From JAWLBM01 sp041687675 (lineage in GTDB: Bacteria > Pseudomonadota > Alphaproteobacteria > Rhizobiales > Pleomorphomonadaceae), in assembly GCA_041687675.1 (NCBI GenBank), contig JAWLBM010000007.1:68039-132038 (forward strand): a stretch of 64,000 bases of DNA. The letters run 5' to 3'. Made by a program: the position numbers and the translations under genes. The notes below the pieces were generated by a model. The model worked only from the letters and a program-made list of their open reading frames with translations. It was not told the DNA's origin and did not search any database. Shown here one piece after another: positions 8,176-16,072 of this stretch. Every line of letters begins with the position of its first letter. The stretch's first letter is position 1.

Positions 8176-9300
8176 TCATCTCCCGAGCGAGGAGACGCGG
8201 GAGACGAGCCGCACCAGATCCGCCTGGCCCTTCAGGCCGAGGCGGGCGCAGAGGTGCTTCAGGGTCGTCCTGACCGTCGCCTCGGTGATCCCGAGCCGGG
8301 CGGCGACCTCCGCGATCGAGCCGCCGTCGGCGATCAGTCCCGCGACACGGGCCTGCGCGGCCGTCAGGCCGACCATCCGAAGCACGGTCGCGAGGTCGGG
8401 ATAGGAGCGGTGCTGCGGATCGAGAATGGTGACCAGCGCCGACCGGCGGACGGGCACGCCGAAGTGGCGTTCGGCCCGCTCCGAGGTCACCGGGCTCACC
8501 CTCACCAGCAGCGGCAGCAGGCACTCGTCCCGCGGCACCGCCAGCGTGTCCGGCAGTCCCCGGTCCGGCGTGCCGCCGAGCGCCTCGGAGATCATCGCGT
8601 CCAGGGTCGGCTGGAGCCCGGCGCGCTGGAGACGCAGCTTTCGGTCCTTGATGTCGAGGCCGCGCCCGGCGACGGTCGCGAACGCCGCGTTGGCGAGCAG
8701 GACGCGCCGGTCGCTGCCGACGACCACCACGGCACAGTCGAAGGATCCGAGACGCTCGGCGACGGAGTCGACGATCGCCGAGGCCTCGCCGAGGCGCGCC
8801 TTCAGCGAGGCCGCGCGGACCATGTGCCTCGCCACCAGGTCGAACAGGCGCCGTTCCCCCGGCGCCGCCGGCGGCAGCCCGTGCCTCCGCTGCACCGTGA
8901 ATGCCACCACGTCCGTGCCCAGGGGGCGCGCCACCAGCCCGAGCTGCTCGCCGATGCCGCTCGGCCGGAGGAGGTCCTGCGCGAACATGTCCCGCCGGAT
9001 CTCCTCGGGCGGGAAGAAGTCGTAGACAGAAAACGTCCCGAGCGGAACTGGGTTGGACTTGCCGTAGTTCGCCATGGTGTCGAACTGCCACCAGCCGTCG
9101 TCGAGGTAGGCGGACCTCAGGTGCGCGATGCCGGGCGAGAAATGCATCTCCGGCCCCCGGACGCTCAGGTTGACCGCGGCGAGGCCGATCCCGCCGAAGG
9201 CGTGGGCGAGGCGATCGAGGGCGATTCCCCACCCGCCGTCATCGTCCAGCGCAGCCCCGTAGAGCTGGTCCGCGATCTCGAGAAGATCCCCCTCGTTCAT
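8176..9300 (-). CDS. LuxR-family helix-turn-helix transcriptional regulator (orphan)
   Basis: 374 residues. The C-terminal LuxR domain (VGLTAAQARVAGLIADGGSI ... RLGITEATVRTTLKHLCARL) is clear. The N-terminal region has the same layout as the LuxR-type protein at 5068-6183: an opening like LLEIADQLYGAALDDDGGWG, a PAS-like AVVVVGSDRRVLLANAAF, and no receiver domain. The ATG at 9300 follows GGGGGGAA. It ends 12 bp from the convergent DUF1194 gene, so the pair of regulators brackets the DUF1194 pair. Confidence 0.88.
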   Translation of the reverse strand: MNEGDLLEIADQLYGAALDDDGGWGIALDRLAHAFGGIGLAAVNLSVRGPEMHFSPGIAHLRSAYLDDGWWQFDTMANYGKSNPVPLGTFSVYDFFPPEEIRRDMFAQDLLRPSGIGEQLGLVARPLGTDVVAFTVQRRHGLPPAAPGERRLFDLVARHMVRAASLKARLGEASAIVDSVAERLGSFDCAVVVVGSDRRVLLANAAFATVAGRGLDIKDRKLRLQRAGLQPTLDAMISEALGGTPDRGLPDTLAVPRDECLLPLLVRVSPVTSERAERHFGVPVRRSALVTILDPQHRSYPDLATVLRMVGLTAAQARVAGLIADGGSIAEVAARLGITEATVRTTLKHLCARLGLKGQADLVRLVSRVSSLGR

Positions 9301-9609
9301 CCCACTTCCCCCCGAAAGCGGACGCCCAAGGGTCGTATCGCGCGAGAATGCACGCCGTGAATAGACGGCATTGTGAACATCGGTAGTCCTGCCGCCCGGG
9401 AGCGCGCGGAAGGCCTTTCGAGACCGGCACTTTTCCCCTGTTTCAACGCCCGGGAACGTGGTGCACTGCCGGGACACTTCCGCTTCCGGGATGGGGCCGT
9501 TCACATGACCACCCCTGATCGACCGCCGGCGGGGGCCGGCGGCGCGCGATTCCCATGCGACGGCCGGGGGCGCGCGTGAGAACGGCCGCCTCCTTCGGCC
9601 GCGGCGCGG

Positions 9610-9824
9610 CGGGCATCCCGCCGATGATGCGCTGGATCCCGCTGGTGACGTTGCTGCAGGTCGGCCTCGACATGGCCGTCGTGGTCGGGGTTCCCGGCTA
9701 CGGCCACGACTACGTCGCCGCGCACACCATACCCGCCTGGGCGGCGGTGGCCGAGCCCGAGGGCTGGACGGCGGAACGGGAGGCGGCCCTGGTCCGGCTG
9801 TTCGCGGACCGGCCGTCCCGCTGA
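9610..9824 (+). pseudogene. C-terminal remnant of an alpha/beta-hydrolase family protein (PF10081 type)
   Basis: About 70 codons read MMRWIPLVTLLQVGLDMAVV, then VPGYGHDYVAAHTIPAWAAV and EGWTAEREAALVRLFADRP before a stop. This resembles the extreme C-terminus of the large membrane alpha/beta-hydrolase family (formerly DUF2319), whose full proteins exceed 500 residues and carry the catalytic Ser far upstream. Nothing upstream here encodes the rest, and the leading residues are Arg/Gly-rich. It is best read as a decayed gene end, perhaps left by deletion or rearrangement. Recognition is from memory of the family pattern. Confidence 0.65.
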
Positions 9825-9906
9825 GACGGAGCCCGGCCTTGGGCCCTGCCCGCGCCCCCGGTTGGCGGCGGGAGCCGGGCTGACGCCGCCTCCCGCCAGG
9901 TCGCGG

Positions 9907-10929
9907 TCAGCGCAGCGGCGGTGCGTAGAGGATGCCGCCGAGGTTCCAGAGGTGGTTGAGGCCGCGCGGGACGCCGAGGGGCGAGCGGGTGCCGACGTTG
10001 CGCTCGTAGATCTCGCCGTAGTTGCCGACCGCCTTGACCGCGCGCATGGCCCATCCGGGCTCGAGGCCCAGCTGCGCCCCGAGGTCTCCCTCCGCTCCGG
10101 TGAAGCGGCGGACATCAGGCCGGGCGGAGGCCATGGCCTCGTCGAGGTTGGACGAGGTGATGCCGAGCTCCTCGGCGTTGACGAGGGCGAAGCCCACCCA
10201 CTTCACGACGTTGAACCAGGCCGGGTCGTCGGCGCGCACGGCGGGGCCGAGCGGCTCCTTGGAGATGACGTCCGGCAGGATCACGGCGCTCGCCGGGTCC
10301 TTGAGCTTCAGCCGTTCGGCATAGAGCGCCGACTGATCGCGGGTGATCACGTCGCAGTCGCCGGTCTCGAAGCCGGCCAGCGCCTCGGCGGAGGAGGCGA
10401 ACGCCTTCTCGGTGTAGGTCATCGAGTTGGCGCGGAAGAAATCCGCCAGGTTGAGGCGGCTGGTGGTGCCCTCCTCGACGCAGACGGCCGACCCGTCGAG
10501 TTCCAGCGCGGAGATCACCTCGCGCCCGGCGCGGATCATGAAGCCCTGGCCGTCGTAGTAGGTGGTGCCCGTGAACAGCAGGCCGAGCGAGGCCTCGCGG
10601 TCGAGCGTCCATGTGGAGTTTCGCGACAGCACGTCGATCCGCCCGTCCGAGAGGGCCCCGAACCGCTCGCTCGCCGAGAGCGGCACGAAGGAGACCTTGT
10701 CCGGGTCCCCGAGCACGCCGGCGGCGAGCGCGCGGCAGAAGTCCACGTCGAAGCCCGACCAGGCCCCGGTGGCGTCCGCCATCGCGAACCCCTGCAGGCC
10801 CTGGTTCACGCCGCAGGAGAGCGTGCCGCGGGCCCGGACGTCGTCGAGAGTCCCGGCTGCCGCCGGCAGGGCGGCGGCCGCGGCGGACAGGGCGAGGGCC
10901 GCGACGCAGCGGCTGAATGGAAGGCGCAT
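9907..10929 (-). CDS. Amino acid ABC transporter substrate-binding protein (AapJ/general L-amino acid type), orphan
   Basis: 340-residue periplasmic protein of family 3 solute-binding proteins. Signal peptide MRLPFSRCVAALALSAAAAA with cleavage near AAAGT. The mature part shows GTLSCGVNQGLQGFAM, WSGFDVDFCRALAAGVLGD and LSRNSTWTLDRE, patterns of the AapJ/BztA group. GGGGGAG precedes the ATG at 10929. No permease or ATPase gene is next to it; neighbours are an L,D-transpeptidase and a lipoprotein. It must use a transporter encoded elsewhere or serve another role such as sensing. Confidence 0.92.
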   Translation of the reverse strand: MRLPFSRCVAALALSAAAAALPAAAGTLDDVRARGTLSCGVNQGLQGFAMADATGAWSGFDVDFCRALAAGVLGDPDKVSFVPLSASERFGALSDGRIDVLSRNSTWTLDREASLGLLFTGTTYYDGQGFMIRAGREVISALELDGSAVCVEEGTTSRLNLADFFRANSMTYTEKAFASSAEALAGFETGDCDVITRDQSALYAERLKLKDPASAVILPDVISKEPLGPAVRADDPAWFNVVKWVGFALVNAEELGITSSNLDEAMASARPDVRRFTGAEGDLGAQLGLEPGWAMRAVKAVGNYGEIYERNVGTRSPLGVPRGLNHLWNLGGILYAPPLR

Positions 10930-10970
10930 GTCTATCTCCCCCGGGAACACGGGCAACGGGCGCAGCCGCC

Positions 10971-11615
10971 TCACAGATCGGGTGCGTGCTTGATCACCAC
11001 GCGCGCTCCCAGGGGCACGCGCTCGTAGAGGTCGATGGCGTCGCCGTTGGCGAGCCGGAAGCATCCCGACGAGATCGCGTGGCCGATGGTCTCCGGCTGG
11101 TTGGTCCCGTGGATGCGGTAGACGGTCGAGCCGAGATAGAGCGCCCGGGAGCCCATCGGGTTGCCGGGCCCGCCCGCCATGAAGCGCGGCAGGTAGGGCT
11201 GGCGCTCGATCATCTCGGGCGGCGGATACCAGTCCGGCCACTCGGCCTTGCGCGAGACCTTGACGAGACCGGACCAGGTAAAGCCCTCCCGGCCGACGCC
11301 GATCCCGTAGCGCAGCGCCCGGTTGTCGCCGAGCACGAGGTAGAGGAACCGCTCGGAGGTGTGGACGACGACGGTGCCGGGCTGCTCGCTGGTGCGGAAG
11401 AAGACCAGCTGGCGGGCGAACGGCCCGTTCTGGATCACGACCTCCTCGGTCGAGATGCGGCCGGGCTCCTCGCCGATCTGCATCGTCTCCTGCATCACCG
11501 ATTGGGACACTGACGCGCGGGCCGGCTGCAGCCCGGCGAGACCGGCGGCGAGCACCAGCCCGGCGACCGCCGCTCGCGCCGACCCCGACAGGACCTGCGA
11601 AATTGCTTTTCTCAT
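10971..11615 (-). CDS. L,D-transpeptidase (YkuD domain), periplasmic
   Basis: 214 residues, signal-peptide-like start (MRKAISQVLSGSARAAVAGL). The YkuD catalytic block reads YRIHGTNQPETIGHAISSGC followed by FRLANGDAIDLYERV, with the active Cys in SSGC (most relatives have SHGC) and the conserved His in HGTN. The preceding PYLPRFMAGGPGNPMGSRAL is also typical. Such enzymes form 3-3 peptidoglycan cross-links or attach lipoproteins to peptidoglycan. GGGGGAG precedes the start. It sits 22 bp downstream of the lipoprotein gene on the same strand, suggesting an envelope pair. Confidence 0.93.
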   Translation of the reverse strand: MRKAISQVLSGSARAAVAGLVLAAGLAGLQPARASVSQSVMQETMQIGEEPGRISTEEVVIQNGPFARQLVFFRTSEQPGTVVVHTSERFLYLVLGDNRALRYGIGVGREGFTWSGLVKVSRKAEWPDWYPPPEMIERQPYLPRFMAGGPGNPMGSRALYLGSTVYRIHGTNQPETIGHAISSGCFRLANGDAIDLYERVPLGARVVIKHAPDL

Positions 11616-11637
11616 GAATTCTCCCCCACTCAGGACA

Positions 11638-12126
11638 TCACTCCGGGCAGCGCACGTAGACGAAGGTGCCGTAGCGCGTGTCCACCTCGGGCGTGACGAA
11701 CCGCATCACGACCAGATCCTTCGAATACTCGAGCACCTCCCGGTCCTGCCAATGGCCGGGAGGCGCCTCGAAGCCGAGATAGGTGCGACCGTCGGCCGAG
11801 CCCTTCAGCTTCAGCTCGTAGGTCTTCGGATCGTCGGCGACATGCATGACGACCCCGTCTGTCGGACCCTGGGCGATGACGTAGGGCAGCCGGCACTGCT
11901 GCCGGGCCATCTCCACCGTCCGGTCCCGGTCCTCCTCCGCGCGATAGGAGGCGATGCCCCACGAGCCGACGAGGTCCCCGGTCGGGAAGGCGGGCGGATA
12001 GCTCGCCGCGACGCTCTGCTCCAGGACCTCCGGCGAGGACCCGCAGCCGGCGAGGACGCCGGCCAGTCCGAGCAGCAGCGCGCCGTTGCGGCGACGCCCG
12101 GGCCGCGGCAGTGGACGATCCGTCAT
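11638..12126 (-). CDS. Predicted lipoprotein, function unknown
   Basis: 162 residues. After a short basic start (MTDRPLPRPGRRRNGALLLG) comes a lipobox, GVLAGC, so the Cys near residue 28 is probably lipidated. The remainder has DLVGSWGIASYRAEED and ends GTFVYVRCPE; no catalytic motif is seen. AAGGGAGG precedes the ATG at 12126. Co-directional with and close to the L,D-transpeptidase, so a peptidoglycan or outer-membrane connection is possible. Confidence 0.8.
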   Translation of the reverse strand: MTDRPLPRPGRRRNGALLLGLAGVLAGCGSSPEVLEQSVAASYPPAFPTGDLVGSWGIASYRAEEDRDRTVEMARQQCRLPYVIAQGPTDGVVMHVADDPKTYELKLKGSADGRTYLGFEAPPGHWQDREVLEYSKDLVVMRFVTPEVDTRYGTFVYVRCPE

Positions 12127-12319
12127 GGTATCCCTCCCTTGTCCATCATGCCGGTGCAGGTGCGCCCCCGGAGGAGTCGGGCGCAGCCGGACTGCCCGGG
12201 CGCAATAGACCCCGACTGATTCGGAACCTTGCATACTTGTAACCCATCAAAATGCACATTGATGACAGTTCGCCGATCATCGCGGCCTTTGCCGGCTCGG
12301 AATTCACGCCTGCGGCGAT
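12127..12319. promoter_or_regulatory. Intergenic region downstream of atzF and upstream of the lipoprotein gene
   Basis: 193 bp without a gene. CATCAA and TTGATG form a 6-bp inverted repeat with 8-bp spacer at 12245-12264 in a locally AT-richer patch about 120 bp before the lipoprotein start. This could be a promoter/operator for the lipoprotein and L,D-transpeptidase genes. No strong terminator for the ureide operon was recognised. Confidence 0.3.
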
Positions 12320-14131
12320 CTACTCGGCGGCGGCGCTGCGACCGACGAAGGCCCGCCAGCCGCCGTAGCTGCTGACGTCCTCCGACCCCTCGAGGCCGGC
12401 GGCCTCGCAGAGGAAGCCCTGGACCGTGGAGCCGTCCTCCAGCCTCAGGCTGCCGATGCCGAGCGGCGAGGGTATCGCGGCGACGAACCGGCCGAAGCCC
12501 TCGGCCGGAAGGGCCCAGACCTCCAGCTCGATCGCGGTCCCCGCGCCGGCGCCGACGCGGACGAGGCCGGGCCGGTGCGGCGGGCCGCCGGCGAGGGCGT
12601 GGAGGCGATAGTCTGGCGCAGTGCGGGCCGCCCTCACGAACACGGCGCCTGCCGCGCAGAGTTCGTGGTTGAGCGGCATGCCGGAGAGATGCGCCCCCAC
12701 GACGGCAAGGGGAAGGTACCCTGGCGGAGGCCCGGCCTCCCTCCGCGCCGCCACGGCCGGGACCGCATGCCGCGTCGCCCCGATCCGGCCGCCGGCGCGG
12801 GCCTGCAGCAGGCGGCCGACCGCCGCGAGCCGGCCCTCGGCGCCCGCCCGCCCGACCAGCGTCACGCCGGCCGGCAGCCCGTCCGTGCGGGGGCGACCCG
12901 GGACGGCCAGCGCCGAGAGGTCGAGGAGGTTGACGAAATTGGTGTAGGTGCCGAGGCGGCTGTTCGCCGCCACCGGCTCCGCGGCGATCTCCTCGAGGGT
13001 GACGGGCGAGGGGATCGACGGGACGACGAGGAGGTCGAGGGCATCGAGGACCGGCTCCACCGCGCGCCGGAGTTCGGCGAGCCGGTAGATGCCCTTGAAG
13101 GCGTCCATGGCCGTCAGGCGGGCGGCGCCGCCGATGATGGCCCGGGTCACCGGGTGGAGGCTGCCGGGCGTCTCGGTGATGAAGCCCTCGATGGCGGCGT
13201 GCCGCTCGGCCAGCCAGGCGCCCTCGTAGAGCATCACTGCCACGGCGTGGAAGGGCGCAAGGTCGACGTCGACCATCTGGTGGCCGAGGGCCGCGAGGTC
13301 CTGCAGGCTCGCCGCGAAGGCGGCCGCGGCGGCGCTGTCGCCGAAGAAGCGCAGGCTCTCCGGCGTCGGCACGCCGACCCGCAGGCGCGGCGGCGCGGAG
13401 ACGACCGACGGCGGCAGGCGGCGGGAGAACGGGTCCGCCGGATCGAAGCCCGCCATCGCCGCGAAGACCGCGTGGGCGTCGTCGACAGTGCCGGCGAACA
13501 CCGAGACGCAGTCGAGCGTGCGGCAGGCCGGGACCACCCCCCGGGTGGAGACCGCCCCGAGGCTCGGCTTCAGCCCGACGATGCCGTTGAGCGCGGCCGG
13601 CACGCGCCCCGAGCCCGCCGTGTCGGTCCCGAGCGCGAAGGAGACGATGCCGCGGGCGACCGCCACGGCGGACCCGGACGAGGATCCCCCGGGGACCAGC
13701 GCGGGGTCGAGCGCGTTCCGTGGCGGCGGGTAGGGCGAGCGCACCCCGACGAGCCCGGTGGCGAACTGGTCGAGGTTGGTCTTGCCGATGAGGAGGGCGC
13801 CGGCCGCGAGCAGCCGCTCGACCGCCGGCGCGGTCTCCGCCGGGACGTAGGCGAAGTCCGGGCAGGCGGCGGTGGTCGGCAGGCCGGCGACGTCGATGTT
13901 GTCCTTCACCGCGAAGGGGACGCCCCAGAGGGGGCGGTCCGGGTCGAAGGGGCCGAGCGCCGCCGCGGCCGCCTCCGCCGAAGGACGATCGACGAGGCTG
14001 ATGAAGATGCCCGGATCGCCGGCGCCGTCGAGCCGGACGTAGACCTCGGCCGCCACCTCCACCGGAGAGAGCCCCGCGGCATAGGCGCGGCGGAGCGAGG
14101 CGAGGTCGAAGCTGAGGTCCGCGATGGTCAT
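12320..14131 (-). CDS. atzF: Allophanate hydrolase AtzF
   Basis: 603 residues, the usual length of AtzF. It converts allophanate to two ammonia and CO2 via N-carboxycarbamate without making urea. The N-terminal amidase-signature domain has Lys near residue 76 (VPFAVKDNID), the serine loop PGGSSSGSA near 147-155 and the nucleophile region GTDTAGSGRVPAA (Ser about 174), the Ser-cisSer-Lys triad. After residue 440 a separate C-terminal domain (LPLAVVGAHLSGMPLNHELC to GGWRAFVG) matches the allophanate hydrolase C-terminal domain, distinguishing it from ordinary amidases. It is the last gene of the ureide operon and supplies the final nitrogen-releasing step. Confidence 0.95.
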   Translation of the reverse strand: MTIADLSFDLASLRRAYAAGLSPVEVAAEVYVRLDGAGDPGIFISLVDRPSAEAAAAALGPFDPDRPLWGVPFAVKDNIDVAGLPTTAACPDFAYVPAETAPAVERLLAAGALLIGKTNLDQFATGLVGVRSPYPPPRNALDPALVPGGSSSGSAVAVARGIVSFALGTDTAGSGRVPAALNGIVGLKPSLGAVSTRGVVPACRTLDCVSVFAGTVDDAHAVFAAMAGFDPADPFSRRLPPSVVSAPPRLRVGVPTPESLRFFGDSAAAAAFAASLQDLAALGHQMVDVDLAPFHAVAVMLYEGAWLAERHAAIEGFITETPGSLHPVTRAIIGGAARLTAMDAFKGIYRLAELRRAVEPVLDALDLLVVPSIPSPVTLEEIAAEPVAANSRLGTYTNFVNLLDLSALAVPGRPRTDGLPAGVTLVGRAGAEGRLAAVGRLLQARAGGRIGATRHAVPAVAARREAGPPPGYLPLAVVGAHLSGMPLNHELCAAGAVFVRAARTAPDYRLHALAGGPPHRPGLVRVGAGAGTAIELEVWALPAEGFGRFVAAIPSPLGIGSLRLEDGSTVQGFLCEAAGLEGSEDVSSYGGWRAFVGRSAAAE

Positions 14132-14186
14132 GGGGATCTCCGATCGGGCGGCCGGGTGCTGCCCCGCCGTTCAGGTCCGCGGCCGG

Positions 14187-14858
14187 TCATCCCCGGACCA
14201 CGTAGGTTTCGAAGGCGGTCTCCACCGTGCCGATGTGCGCGCGCATGGCCTCCATCGCGCCGTCCCGGTCGCCGCGCTCGATGGCCCGGACCACGAGGTC
14301 GTGCTCCCGGTAGGAGGCGGCGAGGCGGCCGAGGGTGCGGAACTGCGCGCGGCGGAACGGCTGCAGCCTTGTCCTCGTCCGAAGCGCGAACTCGGCGAGG
14401 TAGGCGTTGTGGGCGCCGAAGTAGATGGCCGCGTGGAAGCTCTCGTTGATCTCGTGGTAGTGCTGCGGGTCGCCGGAGCGGACGAGCGCCGCGAGCAGCC
14501 CGTGAATCTCGCCGAGTTCCCGCCGCTCGACCGCCGTCATGTTGACGGCGGCGAGACCGGCGCAGATCGCCTCGAGCTCGGCCATGGCCACGAACATCTC
14601 GTGCAGCCGCTCCTGGCTGAGCGAGGTCACGAAGGCGCCCCGGTGCGGCCGGATCTCGACGAGGCCGCTGGCGGCGAGCTGGCGGAGCGCCTCCCGGACG
14701 GGCGTGCGCGAGACGCCGAAGCGGGCGGCGATGCCGGTCTCGTCCAGGGGCGTCCCCGGCGGCAGGTCGCCGCGGACGATCTCGTCGGCCAGCTGCAGGC
14801 GTAGATCCTCGGTCCGGGTCCGGCCTCGGCGTTCGGACGGGACGGTCGTGTCGCTCAT
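14187..14858 (-). CDS. GntR family (FCD) regulator inside the ureide operon
   Basis: 223 residues. Winged helix with DEIVRGDLPPGTPLDETGIA and RFGVSRTPVREALRQLAASG near residues 28-65. The FCD ligand domain follows, with metal-type His residues in NESFHAAIYFGAHNAY and MRAHIGTVE. Its start overlaps the end of atzH by 4 bp, so it is co-transcribed with the operon. Such regulators usually repress their own operon and are relieved by a small acid; allophanate or carboxybiuret would be logical but is unproven. A likely target is the palindromic element upstream of the BMP gene. Confidence 0.92.
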   Translation of the reverse strand: MSDTTVPSERRGRTRTEDLRLQLADEIVRGDLPPGTPLDETGIAARFGVSRTPVREALRQLAASGLVEIRPHRGAFVTSLSQERLHEMFVAMAELEAICAGLAAVNMTAVERRELGEIHGLLAALVRSGDPQHYHEINESFHAAIYFGAHNAYLAEFALRTRTRLQPFRRAQFRTLGRLAASYREHDLVVRAIERGDRDGAMEAMRAHIGTVETAFETYVVRG

Positions 14859-15286
14859 GGCCGCGGCTCCTCTGCGGGGTGCGCCGGATCGTCGATCACG
14901 CTCACATGGGCCGCCGCCACGCGCCAGCCGCCCGGCGTCCGGATCCAGGTCTGCGTCTGCCGGCCGACCCTGCCCGGCGCGCCGTCGCGGTGGAACAGCG
15001 TCGCGGCGGTGGCGAGGTTCCGGCCGTAGGTCGTGATCACCGTCCGCGACAGCCGTCGCGCGAGGTTCGCCGCCGGCCGAGCGGCGCGGAAGGCGGCGAT
15101 CTCGCCGTAGCCGTAGAGGTTCTCGGCGGCGCCGTAGCGGATCGTGTTGGGGGCGTCGAGGAAGAGCTCGTCGAGGGTGGCGACATCGTTGCCGACCAGG
15201 GCGGCCTCATAGCGCGCGAAGACGCGCTCTACCTCCGCCTTCACGTCGGGCAGGTCGACGGCGAGGGGGAGACGGTCGTCAGCCAC
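14855..15286 (-). CDS. atzH: AtzH/HpxZ-like protein (DUF3225), probable 1-carboxybiuret decarboxylase
   Basis: 143 residues, a small SnoaL/NTF2-like alpha+beta barrel. The features are DVKAEVERVFARYEAALVGN, LFLDAPNTIRYGAAENLYGY and TLFHRDGAPGRVGRQTQTWI with a final WRVAAAHVSVID, matching the AtzH/HpxZ family. AtzH in cyanuric acid degraders decarboxylates 1-carboxybiuret to biuret, and HpxZ is named for oxalurate catabolism. Given AtzE, AtzG, AtzF and BiuH in the same operon, the AtzH role is preferred. Overlaps of 4 and 8 bp with its neighbours show tight coupling. Confidence 0.88.
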   Translation of the reverse strand: MADDRLPLAVDLPDVKAEVERVFARYEAALVGNDVATLDELFLDAPNTIRYGAAENLYGYGEIAAFRAARPAANLARRLSRTVITTYGRNLATAATLFHRDGAPGRVGRQTQTWIRTPGGWRVAAAHVSVIDDPAHPAEEPRP

Positions 15287-16040
15287 CGTGGATGCGCTCC
15301 CTGAGGGCGGAGAGGAAGGGGATGTCGCGGTACTGGTCGGGCTGGACCGCCTCCCAGGCGACGCCCGTCGGCTGCGGGTGGCGCGTTCCGGTGGCGATCA
15401 GCTCCCGCTCGGTGGCGACATAGTGGAGCGCGCTGTCGTGGGGGAGCATCGGCACGCGGGCATCCTCGACCAGCTGGGTCGAGTGGACGGTCGTGGCGAT
15501 CGGGGCCCCGGGGCGGACCTTGCCGAGTTCGCGGAAGATGCCGAGCTCGAGGTCGGCGAAGCCGCCGCCCTTGCCGGTCCGCCCGCCGCCGCGGGTCACC
15601 GCGACCGAGCCGACGACGATGAAGTCGAGCGGCTCCATCTGCTCGAACTCCACCGGCTCGCCATGGGCGAGGAAGCCGTCCGAGGTGGCGGCCATCTCGA
15701 AGGAGACGCCCGCCGCGGCAAGCCGCTCCGGGTCGAGCCGGACGAAGGGGAAGCCGCGGGTCAGCTCCGGCACCGGCGCGTAGACGACCTTGCCGTCGTA
15801 GAGCGCCCTGAGCCGCACCGGGATCTGCGGCGGGTCCGGGTTGCACTTGACGACGCGGGCGGCGGCCCACTCCGGCGCCCTCGACAGGTGGAGGGCCGCG
15901 AGGTCCGCGCCGGCGAAGTTGGGAATGCGGCTCGCCGCCGGCCCGACGTTGACGCCCTCGGCGACGAGGCGGCCCCACACCTCCGCCCTCAGGGCGTCCT
16001 TGGAGCCGTTGCGCCCCGCCCAGCGTGCGACGTCGGTCAT
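15279..16040 (-). CDS. 5-formyltetrahydrofolate cyclo-ligase-like protein (COG0212 paralogue)
   Basis: 253 residues. The C-terminal ATP-binding motif of the family appears as GGGRTGKGGGFADLELGIF near residues 160-180, the form seen in COG0212 paralogues rather than in true folate cyclo-ligases (GxGxGYYDR). N-terminal SKDALRAEVWGRL also fits. True 5-FCL closes an N-formyl group onto an amine using ATP; the substrate of this paralogue group is not known. It is embedded between atzE and atzH with an 8-bp overlap, so a step on a ureide (activation, cyclisation or repair of a carboxylated or formylated intermediate) is inferred. This is the least explained gene in the operon. Confidence 0.85.
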   Translation of the reverse strand: MTDVARWAGRNGSKDALRAEVWGRLVAEGVNVGPAASRIPNFAGADLAALHLSRAPEWAAARVVKCNPDPPQIPVRLRALYDGKVVYAPVPELTRGFPFVRLDPERLAAAGVSFEMAATSDGFLAHGEPVEFEQMEPLDFIVVGSVAVTRGGGRTGKGGGFADLELGIFRELGKVRPGAPIATTVHSTQLVEDARVPMLPHDSALHYVATERELIATGTRHPQPTGVAWEAVQPDQYRDIPFLSALRERIHGG

Positions 16041-16072
16041 CCTCCCCCCTCCCCTTTCTTCGTCTTCCCGCC

